Positions 35,053 to 44,204 are shown, counted from the stretch's first letter. The stretch: 47,308 bases of DNA from Deinococcus hopiensis KR-140 (GCA_943327755.2 CALPYF020000030.1:1-47308); one strand, 5' to 3'. Numbers and translations are program-made. The notes: generated from the sequence alone by a model not told the origin.

Positions 35053-35144
35053 GGTACGAGGAACCCGTCCCGGCCGTTGCGTCTGCTGAACTCTGCTGAG
35101 AACTACGTCAGGCTGGGATTGGAACGGTGGGAGTTCCTCGCACC
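35053..35144. repeat. inverted repeat enclosing a structured 92-base segment
   Basis: GGTACGAGGAAC (35053-35064) matches the complement of GTTCCTCGCACC (35133-35144) at 11 of 12 bases. Inside, CGCAACG (35045-35051, just outside the repeat) and CGTTGCG (35075-35081) form another pair, and CTGCTGA occurs twice (35083, 35093). It may be a noncoding RNA with paired ends, or the remains of a small mobile element. It is not part of any open frame I trust. It lies between the converging corC and tpiA genes. Confidence 0.45.
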
Positions 35145-35145
35145 G

Positions 35146-35236
35146 TAGACAAAAAATGCAACTGGCAATCTATAGAAAACAAAAAATTCACGCATTAGAT
35201 CAATCGTGAAATTATTCACTTAATAAGACAAGAGAG
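35146..35236. other. AT-rich island
   Basis: About 90 bases with a sharply lower GC than the surrounding sequence. It includes A-runs (35151-35156, 35181-35186), TATAGA, and TTCACG/CGTGAA (35187-35192 and 35205-35210) plus a nearby TTCACT. It lies between two gene ends, not at a promoter of either neighbour. With the inverted repeat just upstream it fills the 306-base gap 34962-35267; nothing else is seen in 34962-35040. Confidence 0.5.
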
Positions 35237-35259
35237 TGGCCCACCATCAGGGTAGGCCA
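35237..35259 (-). terminator. tpiA terminator
   Basis: On the minus strand TGGCCTACC pairs with GGTGGGCCA (one T-G pair), loop CTGAT, then CTCTCTTGTCTTATT follows. It starts 9 bases beyond the tpiA stop. Confidence 0.65.
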
Positions 35260-35267
35260 GTCGAGGG

Positions 35268-35999
35268 TTACTTCAGAGCGTCGTTCATGCCCAGCACGTC
35301 CGCGACCTTCAGGCTCGCGCCGCCCACCAGGGCGCCGTTCACGTTCGGCTTCGCGCAGATGCTGGCGATGTTGTCCGGCTTCACGCTCCCGCCGTACAGC
35401 ACGCGGATGTTCGCCGCTTCGTTCCCGTAGCGTTCCTCCAGCGCCCCGCGGATCGCTGCGGCCAGTTCCTCCGCGTCCTCGGCAGTGGCAGTCTTGCCCG
35501 TGCCGATCGCCCAGACGGGTTCGTATGCGACGACCACGTCGGTGCCCACGCCCTCCAGGCTGCCCGCCAGCTGCGCCAGCGTGAACGGGACGTGCTCGCC
35601 TGCCTCGCGCACATCGAGTTTCTCGCCGACGCACACGATGGGCGTCAGGCCGTTTGCCTGCGCCTGACGCGCCTTCGCGGCCACGACGGCGTCCGTCTCG
35701 CCGTGGTAGTCGCGGCGTTCGCTGTGGCCCACGACGGCGTACGTCGCGCCGACGTCCTTGAGCATCGCGGCGCTGATCTCGCCGGTGTAGGCGCCGGACT
35801 CGTGCGCGGACACGTCCTGCCCGCCGAAGCCCACGCCGGCGGGGAGGTTCGCGGCCAGCGCGCTCAGGGTGATCGCGGGGGCCATGACGGCCAGTTCCGC
35901 CTGCCCGGCCTCGAGTTTCTCGCCGAGTTCCTGCGCCCAGGCGCGGGCCTCGGTGGGGGTCTTGTTCATCTTCCAGTTCAGTGCGAGCAGGTTCTTCAT
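35268..35999 (-). CDS. tpiA: triosephosphate isomerase
   Basis: A 243-residue TIM barrel interconverting dihydroxyacetone phosphate and glyceraldehyde 3-phosphate. The catalytic Lys is in NWKMNKTP, the His in VVGHSERRDYHGE, the Glu and the flexible loop in VAYEPVWAIGTGKTATAED, and the phosphate-binding GGS in VLYGGSVKPDN. It is the last gene of a minus-strand row gap, pgk, GNAT gene, tpiA. Its ATG comes one base after the TGA of the GNAT gene, with GAGAGGA upstream inside that gene's end, so translation is coupled to the acetyltransferase. The ORF could start a few codons earlier, but the MKNLLALNWKMNK start is standard. Confidence 0.97.
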   Translation of the reverse strand: MKNLLALNWKMNKTPTEARAWAQELGEKLEAGQAELAVMAPAITLSALAANLPAGVGFGGQDVSAHESGAYTGEISAAMLKDVGATYAVVGHSERRDYHGETDAVVAAKARQAQANGLTPIVCVGEKLDVREAGEHVPFTLAQLAGSLEGVGTDVVVAYEPVWAIGTGKTATAEDAEELAAAIRGALEERYGNEAANIRVLYGGSVKPDNIASICAKPNVNGALVGGASLKVADVLGMNDALK

Positions 36000-36000
36000 G

Positions 36001-37032
36001 TCAGTTCCTCTCAAGCCCGGACAGCACGTCCGCCACGGCGCCCTGCCACACGGTGGACGCCATGAACGGGCGGAAGCCCAGGTCGGTGTTGATCTTCAGC
36101 ATGGGGCCGTTGCTGTCGGCGTTCTGCGTGCGGATCTCGGTCGCCTGCGGGTTCAGCCGCACGACCTCGCGCACGTTCGCCGCCTTCAGCCAGCGGCCCA
36201 GCTGGTGCCCCCGGTGCGCGGGCAGCACGCCGGTGTTCCCCTGACTGACGATGCCCGGCTGTGCGGGCCGCCACGATACGTCCGTCAGGCCCGCCAGCGT
36301 CCCGTCGGGCGCGCGGACGACCGCCACGACCGTCACTCGGCCCCCGGCGCGCGCCAGGGTCTCCATTGAGCGGACCTCCTCGGGGGTGGTGCGGTGGTCC
36401 TCCAGGTCGAGGTCGTCGCGGGGGGCGCTGTTCATGACGTTCAGCAGCTCCGCATAGGCTTCAAGGTCCGCGTCCGGCACGCCGTCCGTCCAGACCTCCA
36501 GCGTGTACCCGTCGTCCGGGCGGGTCGTCCAGGCGTCCAGCAGGCCGTCCGGGATGTCGGAGAGCAGCAGGCGGTTGACGTGGTTGCTCAGGCCTGGCTG
36601 GAACCCGGCGCGGCGCGCGAACGCCTCACCGGCAGGCACCCGGTCGTTCGTCTGCGTGATCAGCAGCGTCCGCCCGCGTTCCCGCATGGCCCGCGCCGCG
36701 TGGTCCAGCAGCGTCCGGCCCAGCCCACGCCCCCGCGCGGCAGGGGAGACCATGAGCTCCAGCTCGGCCAGATGCTGGTTGTCCCCAACGGTCAGCAGCT
36801 GCGTGCGGGCGTGCGCGACGATCACGCCACCCTCCTCGACCGTCCAGAAATCCAGTTCCAGGACGGGGGGCAGGTGCTGCATCTGCCCCCACACGTTTGC
36901 CGGGTCGACCGGCGGGTCGTGTGGATGGGACTCTGCCCGCAGGCGGTTCAGGTGGGCCACGAGCACCTGCGCGAACTCCTCGCTCAGGGCGGTGTGATCG
37001 CGGTGCTGGACGGCGGCGGAAAATGTGGTCAT
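36001..37032 (-). CDS. double-GNAT N-acetyltransferase
   Basis: A 343-residue protein with two GNAT domains. The first has the acetyl-CoA loop SPAARGRGLGRTLLDHAARAM (about 95-115), the second VLPAHRGHQLGRWLKAANVREVVRL (about 265-290) and the following TQNADSNGPMLKINTDLGF, a familiar signature of tandem GNAT proteins related to mycothiol synthase and other acyltransferases. The substrate is unknown. The ATG at 37032 is preferred because GGGAGG lies 4 bases before it. It sits between pgk and tpiA, and its stop is one base before the tpiA start, an unexpected partner for glycolytic enzymes. It may modify a metabolite or simply share the promoter. Confidence 0.82.
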   Translation of the reverse strand: MTTFSAAVQHRDHTALSEEFAQVLVAHLNRLRAESHPHDPPVDPANVWGQMQHLPPVLELDFWTVEEGGVIVAHARTQLLTVGDNQHLAELELMVSPAARGRGLGRTLLDHAARAMRERGRTLLITQTNDRVPAGEAFARRAGFQPGLSNHVNRLLLSDIPDGLLDAWTTRPDDGYTLEVWTDGVPDADLEAYAELLNVMNSAPRDDLDLEDHRTTPEEVRSMETLARAGGRVTVVAVVRAPDGTLAGLTDVSWRPAQPGIVSQGNTGVLPAHRGHQLGRWLKAANVREVVRLNPQATEIRTQNADSNGPMLKINTDLGFRPFMASTVWQGAVADVLSGLERN

Positions 37033-37082
37033 GGTGCCTCCCAGCATGTCACGGGCGGGTGTGGCGGCGCGGCGCAGGTGAG

Positions 37083-37106
37083 CGGGGAGGCGCGGCGGCC
37101 TCCCCG
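37083..37106 (-). terminator. hairpin between pgk and GNAT gene
   Basis: CGGGGAGGC (37083-37091) pairs perfectly with GCCTCCCCG (37098-37106), loop 6 bases, 9 bases beyond the pgk stop on the minus strand. No T-run, so termination may be partial. Confidence 0.5.
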
Positions 37107-37114
37107 GTACGGGG

Positions 37115-38287
<1,173 letters not shown>

Positions 38288-38302
38288 GTCGTCTCTCCGG
38301 GG

Positions 38303-38355
38303 AAAAAGGTGATGGTTGATAGAGGATGGACGGGCCACCGCTCTATCAACCATCA
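38303..38355 (-). terminator. intrinsic terminator between gap and pgk
   Basis: On the minus strand, TGATGGTTGATAGAG (38355-38341) is perfectly complementary to CTCTATCAACCATCA (38324-38310), a 15-bp stem with a 16-base loop, followed by CCTTTTTCC. This is a classic Rho-independent signature lying inside the gap-pgk intergenic stretch, and the pgk start comes only 16 bases after it. Some polymerases must read through, or pgk has its own promoter. Confidence 0.75.
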
Positions 38356-38366
38356 GGATGGGGCGG

Positions 38367-39359
38367 TCAGCCTTTCTGCTGGACCAGCTGCACGAGGTCG
38401 GCGATGCGGTTGCTGTAGCCCCACTCGTTGTCGTACCAGCTGAAGAACTTCACGAGGCTGCCCATCGCCATGGTCAGGCCGCCGTCGATGATGGCGCTGT
38501 GGGGGTCGCCCACGATGTCGCTGAGCACGATGGGATCTTCGGTGTAGGCGATGATGCCCTTGTGGCTGCCCTCGGCGGCCTTACGGAACACGTCGTTGAC
38601 TTCCTCGACGGTCACGTCACGCTTGAGGATCACGACGACGTCGCTGATGCTGCCCGTGGGGGTGGGCACGCGCAGGCTGGTGCCGTCGAACTTGCCCTTC
38701 AGCGCGGGGTACACCTGGGACACGGCCTTGGCGGCGCCGGTGCTGGTGGGGATGATGTTCACGGCGGCGGCGCGGGCGCGGCGCAGGTCGCTGTGCGGCA
38801 GGTCCAGCACGCGCTGGTCGTTCGTGTAGGAGTGCACGGTGGTCATGATGGCCTTCTCGATGCCGAAGGCTTCATCGATGAGCTTCATGGGCGCGCCGAG
38901 GCTGTTGGTGGTGCAGCTGGCGTTGCTGATGATGTTGTGCTGCGCGGGGTCGTAGTCCTGCTCGTTGACGCCCAGCACGACGCTGATGTCCTCGCCCTTG
39001 GCGGGCGCGGTGATGATGACCTTCTTGGCGCCGCCCTGGATGTGCTTGCCTGCGCCGTCACGGCTGGTGAAGATGCCGGTGGATTCGATGACGATGTCCA
39101 CGCCCATCTCGCCCCACTTGATGTTGGCGGGGTCGCGTTCGGCCAGCGCGTGGATCTTCTTGCCGTTCACGGTCAGGGACGCGTCGTCGTACTCGACGGT
39201 GCCGTCGAATTTCCCGGCGGTGCTGTCGTACTTCAGGAGGGTGGCGAGCGTCTTGTTGTCGGTCAGGTCGTTGATGGCGACCACTTCAACGCCGCGAGCT
39301 TCCAGAACACGGAACACCAGACGGCCGATGCGGCCGAAGCCGTTAATCCCTACTTTCAT
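38367..39359 (-). CDS. gap: glyceraldehyde-3-phosphate dehydrogenase
   Basis: A 330-residue NAD-dependent dehydrogenase. What is seen: the Rossmann MKVGINGFGRIGRLVFR, AINDLTDNKTLATLLKYDS with the Asp typical of NAD preference, and the catalytic Cys in NIISNASCTTNSLGAP. The C-terminal end has FFSWYDNEWGYSNRIADL. It oxidises glyceraldehyde 3-phosphate to 1,3-bisphosphoglycerate, the substrate of the next gene, pgk. GGAGG stands 7 bases before the ATG. A leader of about 55 bases contains a hairpin (39382-39402). A TACACT at 39425-39420 may be its -10. Confidence 0.97.
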   Translation of the reverse strand: MKVGINGFGRIGRLVFRVLEARGVEVVAINDLTDNKTLATLLKYDSTAGKFDGTVEYDDASLTVNGKKIHALAERDPANIKWGEMGVDIVIESTGIFTSRDGAGKHIQGGAKKVIITAPAKGEDISVVLGVNEQDYDPAQHNIISNASCTTNSLGAPMKLIDEAFGIEKAIMTTVHSYTNDQRVLDLPHSDLRRARAAAVNIIPTSTGAAKAVSQVYPALKGKFDGTSLRVPTPTGSISDVVVILKRDVTVEEVNDVFRKAAEGSHKGIIAYTEDPIVLSDIVGDPHSAIIDGGLTMAMGSLVKFFSWYDNEWGYSNRIADLVQLVQQKG

Positions 39360-39381
39360 GCTGTGCCTCCAGTCGTGAGGG

Positions 39382-39425
39382 CCGCCCCCTGTGCTGGGGC
39401 GGATGACCTCGCATGTCGCAGTGTA
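39382..39425 (-). promoter_or_regulatory. gap -10 and leader hairpin
   Basis: TACACT (39425-39420, minus) could be the gap -10. The leader after it holds CCGCCCC/GGGGCGG (39382-39388 and 39396-39402, loop 7). No clear -35. Confidence 0.4.
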
Positions 39426-39488
39426 ACGCGGGTCTCAGGATCGGCGGTTCGTGTCACCTGTACACCAAGGCATTCATGAACCGAGTCC

Positions 39489-39516
39489 AAAAAAAGGGGA
39501 CGGCCGGAACCACCCC
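39489..39516 (-). terminator. intrinsic terminator after yceI
   Basis: On the minus strand GGGG-T-GG and CC-GT-CCCC form an imperfect stem around TTCCGG, followed by TTTTTTT (39495-39489). It lies 24 bases after the yceI stop. Confidence 0.65.
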
Positions 39517-39539
39517 ATCCTCACGTCATTCCGCGAGTT

Positions 39540-40091
39540 TTACCCGGCGTTCAGCACGAACGCCACGTCCACCGTCACCGAATCGCTACTACCCGGGTAA
39601 CGCACGTCGAAATCGAAGGGATTGAACTTGAACTGCGTGCTCACGTTCACCTTCCCGCCCTGCAACGTCGCCTTGACCGGCACGCTGACGCTCTTCGACG
39701 TGCCCTTCACGGTCAGGGTGCCGGACGCCGTAGTGGACAGCGTCTGACCCTCGATGAGCTTCCCGCCGGTCAGTTTCTCCAGTTTGAAGGTCGCGTTCGG
39801 GAATTTCGCGGTATTCAAGGCTTCTGCGCCCTTGGCGTGCGTGTCCCGCAGGCCGATCCCGGTCTTCAGGTTCACGACCGGGACCGTCACGCTGCCGGTC
39901 GTCGCCGCGAGATTCGCCGGATCGAGATCCACGCTGGCGGTCACGCCCGCGATGCTGCCCCGCACCGGGATGAAGCGCACCGTGTGCGTGAACGTCGCCG
40001 AGCCGTCCCTGGCCGCGTACGCCGCTGCGACGGCCGGAACCGAACTCAACAGCGCCGCGCCCGCCAGTCCCACCACGAGATGTCCTGTCAT
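39540..40091 (-). CDS. YceI-family secreted protein
   Basis: A 183-residue exported protein of the YceI family, a lipocalin-like barrel that binds isoprenoid-like lipids in some members. What is seen: a signal peptide (to about 24, AVAAA), SATFTHTVRFIPVRGSIAGV, DLDPANLAATTGSV, LRDTHAKGAEALNTAKFPNATFKLEKL and KSVSVPVKATLQGG, then FNPFDFDVRYPGSSDSVTVDVAFVL. The ATG at 40091 is chosen; a GTG six codons upstream (40109) is an alternative. It leads a minus-strand row that continues with gap, but its own terminator separates them. Confidence 0.88.
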   Translation of the reverse strand: MTGHLVVGLAGAALLSSVPAVAAAYAARDGSATFTHTVRFIPVRGSIAGVTASVDLDPANLAATTGSVTVPVVNLKTGIGLRDTHAKGAEALNTAKFPNATFKLEKLTGGKLIEGQTLSTTASGTLTVKGTSKSVSVPVKATLQGGKVNVSTQFKFNPFDFDVRYPGSSDSVTVDVAFVLNAG

Positions 40092-40332
40092 GCCCTGATG
40101 GTGCGGCACGCGCGTGAATACTTGGTGAAACGATCAATTCCTGCTCAGGGTCCTGAGTGTCCACGCCCACTGCGGCCGGCCCATGTCGCCGGATGGAAGC
40201 TGCCGCACCCTCTGCGGGATGTCGAAAATGTCTCTTCATCGCCGTCATTTGAAAGTCGCGCGTGCCAGTGCGCCCCCTACCCTGAAGCCAACCGCCCCGA
40301 TCCCGGGTGCCGGTTGTCCCGGAGGCCCTCAC

Positions 40333-40635
40333 ATGCACCGCATCCTCAGTCTGCTTGTTCTCGTCGGCACCGCCCAGGCTGCCCAGGTCACCATTCCTCT
40401 GCGCCTCACCGTGCAGCCCGTGTGCGAACTCAGCCGCAGCGACGCCACGACCCTCACGCTGCGCTGCACCCGCGACTACCGGCCCGCCGACCCGCGCGCG
40501 CTGCCCGAACTGACGGGCCGGCTGCCGCTGGGCGAGTGGCAGCTGACCACCAGCGACGCCGATCCCCGGGGCGGCACCCTGAACACCTACGCACTCGTGC
40601 CGGGCTCACCCACCGCGACCACCACCTTCTACTGA
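40333..40635 (+). CDS. small exported protein, spore-coat-U-like
   Basis: A 100-residue exported protein: signal peptide MHRILSLLVLVGTAQA, then AQVTIPLRLTVQPVCELS...TLRCTRDY. The beta-strand, Cys, beta-strand, Cys pattern is the same as in the two pilus subunits at 43661 and 44213, so it is probably a short or N-terminal version of the same subunit domain. It ends GGTLNTYALVPGSPTATTTFY. GGAGG lies 7 bases before the ATG. It is on the plus strand and converges on the usher gene, with a strong terminator between. Role unknown; a minor subunit is possible. Confidence 0.65.
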   Translation: MHRILSLLVLVGTAQAAQVTIPLRLTVQPVCELSRSDATTLTLRCTRDYRPADPRALPELTGRLPLGEWQLTTSDADPRGGTLNTYALVPGSPTATTTFY

Positions 40636-40643
40636 ACAGCGCA

Positions 40644-40684
40644 CGGGCCGGTCCACCAGAGGTCATTCCCGGTGGACCGGCCCG
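40644..40684. terminator. terminator between small subunit-like gene and usher
   Basis: A perfect 14-bp stem, CGGGCCGGTCCACC (40644-40657) with its complement at 40671-40684, loop 13 bases, lies between two convergent stops. Confidence 0.75.
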
Positions 40685-40702
40685 CTGGCGTGAAGACCGC
40701 CT

Positions 40703-42943
40703 CTACGGCATTCCCGGCGGACACTGCACCACCTCGTCCGCCGGGGCGATCTGTACCGCACAGATCACCGGCCCGTCCGCCGCGCGCACCTCGGCCCGGA
40801 AGGAAAGCGGGCGCTGGGGCACCAGCCCGTAGCCCTCGTCATCCAGCAGCGCAGAGCCGTCCGCCCAGATCAGCGACCCGCTGGCGACCGGCTGCCCACC
40901 GGCGCGCACCTGAACCCAGCGGGACACCAGGAAATTCGCCCGCCAGTCCACCACGCTCAGGCCCGCTCGGGGCGGCACGATCACGCGCCGGTCGGTACCC
41001 ACCTGCACCCCGAACGGCGCGTCCCGCAGGTCCACCCGCACCTCTGCGGTCTCGCCCGGCGTCAGGCCGCTGATCAGCAGGCTGCCCGACGCGTCCGTCC
41101 GCCCCACGAACGTGCCGTTGAGGAGCAGGCTCAGGCCCGGCACGCCCGTCTGGAGCAGCACGCCCCGCTGCCCCAGCGTGGCCTGCGCACTCACGCCGCC
41201 GGGCAGCACCGCCACTGCCCCCTGCACCCGCGCGGCCGAGCCCCGCAGGCCCACCGTCCCGCTGGCGAGCACGCGCCCGACGTGATTGACACCCACCTGA
41301 ACGTCATCCCGCAGGACGGTCGCCGTGAACCGGTTTCCCGGATCGGCCTGGAATCCGGCCGTGGCGGACGCCTGCCACGCCGGGGCCGACGACCCGCCCG
41401 CCGGCAGAGGAGCCGTCCCGACCACCGCCTGGGCCGACAGATCCCAGCGCGGCGCCGGACGGTACCCGCCGGACAGACCGATCCGCCAGCCTCCCGGCTG
41501 CGCCGAGCCGCTCAGGGTCACGCGGCCCAGCGGGCCTATCGACCGGGTGACCGCCGCGTCGAGCACCCAGCTGGCCGGCCGCAGGGCCGTACGCCCCGAG
41601 ACCTGAAGCGTCCAGGGATCGAGATCCAGCAGCAGGGCGGCGCCCAGCTGCGAGTCCCGCCACGCCCCCAGCGGCAGCACCGTGAACGCCGAGACGCGCG
41701 CCGCCCCCACCTGCGTCTCCCCGCGCAGCCCCAGGGCCGTGACCGGCACGCGCGCCTGCCCGGGTGCCGGCGCCGCCGCGCTGCTCTGCACGCTGACCTG
41801 CACGCCCCGGGTGGCGTCGTTGTAGGCGAGGCGGCCCTGGGCGCTCCAGGCGCCGCCCGCGACCTCCGCGCTGGCCCCGACCCGCCAGCCCCGCGGCAGT
41901 CCGTACTCGCCGCGGGCCGTGACACCCCACCTGCTCTCGGCCACGCCTGCCTGCGCCGAGAGCAGGTACGCCCCGGCGGGCAGCGGCGAGACCTCCGGGT
42001 CGAACGTCCACTCCTGGGTGCGCCGCCCCGTCTCGTCGGTCACCTCGACCAGCAGGACGGTCTGCGCCGCGCTCGCGTGCGGGATGTTCACCAGTCGCAG
42101 CACGCCCGGCGCGACCCGCTTCGACGCGACCTCCACGCCATTCAGGTACACCACGACGTCGGCGTCCAGCGGCAGGTCCAGGGTGCGTTCCGCCACGAAC
42201 GTCGTCAGGCCCCCCTGGGCGCTGACGCCCATCCCACGGAACGAGGTGCCGGTCAGGCCCGGCGTGCCCGTCAGCGGCTGCGCGTTCCACGCCGCGCCCA
42301 CGCTCACCTCGTCCGACAGGGCGTACTCGACCTGCGCACGCGGCTGCGCCGCCCAGCGGCCCTCTTCCCGGGTCACGAGGACGCCGGCCGAGCCGCTCAG
42401 GGCGCCGGACGCACCGGCCAGGTCGGTATGCAGGCCGGCCTCCAGCGTGCGGGGCGCGGCCGCGTCCGTCAGGCTGTACGCCGCCTGCGCCGCCACGCCG
42501 TACTCCACGCCCCAGACGGGCAGCCCGGCTGGCGCTGGCCGGATCCGCGCGCCCCGCAGGTCGAGCGTGTTGCCGGTCAGCCGGTCCAGTTTCGGCCGGA
42601 CCTGCAGGCGTTGCCGCGCCTGATCGTAGGTCACGCTGACCTGATCCGACAGGCTCACGTAGGCCGCGCCGTCACAGTCCAGGCGCTGAGCGACGTATGG
42701 GGCCTCGGTCTCCCGCAGCGCCCCGATCGGAATGAGGGCCTGCGTGGCGTCCTCGGAGAGATGGACCACCAGCGTCCCCCGGCTGGCTCCCCCGACCGTG
42801 ATGTCCAGCAGCACCTCCGGTCGGCGGCACAGCGCCTCGGCCGTCTCGCCCGGAGCGGCGTGCACCGCGCCCAGCGCCAGCAGCGCGCCCAGCGTCAGCG
42901 CCCCACGCCAGCCGCCCCTGGTTTCCCGGTGCCTGCGCGGCAT
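40703..42943 (-). CDS. fimbrial outer-membrane usher
   Basis: A 746-residue exported beta-barrel protein of the chaperone-usher pathway. A signal peptide (to about 29) is followed by an N-terminal domain, then a barrel of short alternating strands. Near 250-330 is the plug-like RTLDLPLDADVVVYLNGVEVASKRVAPGVLRLVNIPHASAAQTVLLVEVTDETGR, whose YLNGVEV and DETGR are usher marks. The C-terminal domain has TDASGSLLISGLTPGETAEVRVDL. It is shorter than FimD/PapC (about 830), as are archaic ushers. It secretes and assembles subunits handed over by the chaperone. It follows the chaperone by one base (TGA-C-ATG). Confidence 0.88.
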   Translation of the reverse strand: MPRRHRETRGGWRGALTLGALLALGAVHAAPGETAEALCRRPEVLLDITVGGASRGTLVVHLSEDATQALIPIGALRETEAPYVAQRLDCDGAAYVSLSDQVSVTYDQARQRLQVRPKLDRLTGNTLDLRGARIRPAPAGLPVWGVEYGVAAQAAYSLTDAAAPRTLEAGLHTDLAGASGALSGSAGVLVTREEGRWAAQPRAQVEYALSDEVSVGAAWNAQPLTGTPGLTGTSFRGMGVSAQGGLTTFVAERTLDLPLDADVVVYLNGVEVASKRVAPGVLRLVNIPHASAAQTVLLVEVTDETGRRTQEWTFDPEVSPLPAGAYLLSAQAGVAESRWGVTARGEYGLPRGWRVGASAEVAGGAWSAQGRLAYNDATRGVQVSVQSSAAAPAPGQARVPVTALGLRGETQVGAARVSAFTVLPLGAWRDSQLGAALLLDLDPWTLQVSGRTALRPASWVLDAAVTRSIGPLGRVTLSGSAQPGGWRIGLSGGYRPAPRWDLSAQAVVGTAPLPAGGSSAPAWQASATAGFQADPGNRFTATVLRDDVQVGVNHVGRVLASGTVGLRGSAARVQGAVAVLPGGVSAQATLGQRGVLLQTGVPGLSLLLNGTFVGRTDASGSLLISGLTPGETAEVRVDLRDAPFGVQVGTDRRVIVPPRAGLSVVDWRANFLVSRWVQVRAGGQPVASGSLIWADGSALLDDEGYGLVPQRPLSFRAEVRAADGPVICAVQIAPADEVVQCPPGMP

Positions 42944-42944
42944 G

Positions 42945-43664
42945 TCAGGGCACCTGGACGGCCACGCGACTCTGCCGGCCGTCCGCGTTCAGAAACGACA
43001 GGGTCAGCTCGCCCGACTGCTCCCCCAGGCCCGGCAGGGTCACCGTGGTGGCCGCGCCGCCCAGCACCGCCATGGACGGCACCTGCACCCGGCCCGCGCC
43101 GCGCGTGGCCAGCAGGGCGTTGAAGGTCTCGTGCCGGTTCCCGGCGTTCCGGAAGGTCACCACGAGATCGCTGCCCTGCCGGGCCGCCACGTACGTCATG
43201 CGGGCGTCCGCCGAGGGCGGCGCGATGTACACGGGCAGCGAGTACGTGGTGGGCAGGTTCAGTTTCACGTCAATGCCGTCCGAGGGAATGGTCGTCTGCG
43301 GCACGCTGTCCCCGTAGGGCTGCTGCTGGATCAGGAGGCGGAAGGCCAGTTCGTCCGCGCCGGGTTTCTTGCGGACGCCCACGCGGATGACCTGCGACGC
43401 GCCGCCCGGCAGGATGAACTCGGACGGGTTGGCCAGCAGGTCCCGGGTGTCCTCGAGGACCATCTGCCCCCCGACCACGCGCCACGCCTTGACCGTGACC
43501 GTGAATTTCGAGGCGACGCGCCCGGTGTTGATCATCGTGGTCTGCGTGCTGAGACTGCGGGTCGGATCGAGGCTCAGGGCGGTCGGCGTGAATCCGAACC
43601 CCTGCGCGCCCGCCAGAACCCCGGCCAGTACGGTCAGCGCCAGCAGGGTGCGGGCGGACGTCAC
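42945..43664 (-). CDS. fimbrial periplasmic chaperone
   Basis: A 239-residue periplasmic chaperone with two immunoglobulin-like domains. A signal peptide (MTSARTLLALTVLAGVLAGAQG) is followed by FGFTPTALSLDPTRSLSTQTTMINTGRVASKFTVTVKAWRV, then LLANPSEFILPGGASQVIRVGVRKKPGADELAFRLLIQQ, a pattern of archaic (FimC/CsuC-type) chaperones: the conserved RV segment lends a beta strand to the subunit. The start is a GTG at 43664 overlapping the upstream stop as GTGA. It shields subunits at 43661-44755 from aggregation and delivers them to the usher downstream. Confidence 0.9.
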   Translation of the reverse strand: MTSARTLLALTVLAGVLAGAQGFGFTPTALSLDPTRSLSTQTTMINTGRVASKFTVTVKAWRVVGGQMVLEDTRDLLANPSEFILPGGASQVIRVGVRKKPGADELAFRLLIQQQPYGDSVPQTTIPSDGIDVKLNLPTTYSLPVYIAPPSADARMTYVAARQGSDLVVTFRNAGNRHETFNALLATRGAGRVQVPSMAVLGGAATTVTLPGLGEQSGELTLSFLNADGRQSRVAVQVP

Positions 43665-44104
43665 GGCTGCGCCCCGTCAGACGGAGCGCCGTCAGTGTGG
43701 TTCATGATGGTGACCTCCAGGAAGGCGCTGTACGTGCCGGCGACCGACCACTGTCCGGCGGGCAGCAGCAGCGGCAGCGTCACGACCTGCGAACCGGTCC
43801 GGACACGCGCCCACTCGCCGTCCGGGACCCGCGCGGCCAGTTCCGCGCCGCCGGGCGCCCGCAGGATCAGGTGGTTCTGGGGGCTGAGTCTCACCAGGAA
43901 GCGGTCCTCCCGGCGCTCGCACTGCACGCGCACGCTCAGGGTGGCGCGGGTGTCCGACAGCGCGGCGTAGGTGCCCAGGTCGGTGGGGGCCGGGGCGCTG
44001 GTCCCCAGGCTGACCTGAGTGGTCACGGGCACGCAGGTGGCCTGCGCCGAGGCGCAGATCCACAGCAGGGGCCAGACCCGCCAGCGGCGCAGGGTGAATG
44101 CCAT
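43661..44104 (-). CDS. minor pilin, spore-coat-U domain
   Basis: A 147-residue exported protein: signal peptide (MAFTLRRWRVWPLLWICASAQA), then TCVPVTTQVSLGTSAPAPTDLGTYAALSDTRATLSVRVQCERRE, with the two-cysteine pattern of the spore-coat U (SCPU) domain. The end GQWSVAGTYSAFLEVTIMNH has the final-strand pattern of the domain, followed by 9 polar residues. GGAGG lies about 6 bases before the ATG. It is translationally coupled to the chaperone (GTGA). Probably a minor or initiator subunit of the pilus. Confidence 0.8.
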   Translation of the reverse strand: MAFTLRRWRVWPLLWICASAQATCVPVTTQVSLGTSAPAPTDLGTYAALSDTRATLSVRVQCERREDRFLVRLSPQNHLILRAPGGAELAARVPDGEWARVRTGSQVVTLPLLLPAGQWSVAGTYSAFLEVTIMNHTDGAPSDGAQP

Positions 44105-44147
44105 GGAAACCTCCAGTGCGGTGCGGGGACCGGCGCGGTGAACGTGA

Positions 44148-44204
44148 CCGGCGGCGCTGGCACCAGGGCCGACCACGCGAGCCCCTGCGCCTGAGCGCCG
44201 CCGG
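44148..44204 (-). terminator. hairpin between pilin and downstream pilus genes
   Basis: CCGGCGGCGCT (44148-44158) pairs perfectly with AGCGCCGCCGG (44194-44204), with a 35-base loop, directly after the major pilin stop. It probably lets the pilin be made in excess over chaperone and usher. Confidence 0.55.

Noticed and set aside
41282..43123. Plus-strand open frame of 613 residues opposite the usher
   Set aside because: Arg/Pro/Gly-rich shadow of the usher and chaperone genes, without signal peptide or domain.
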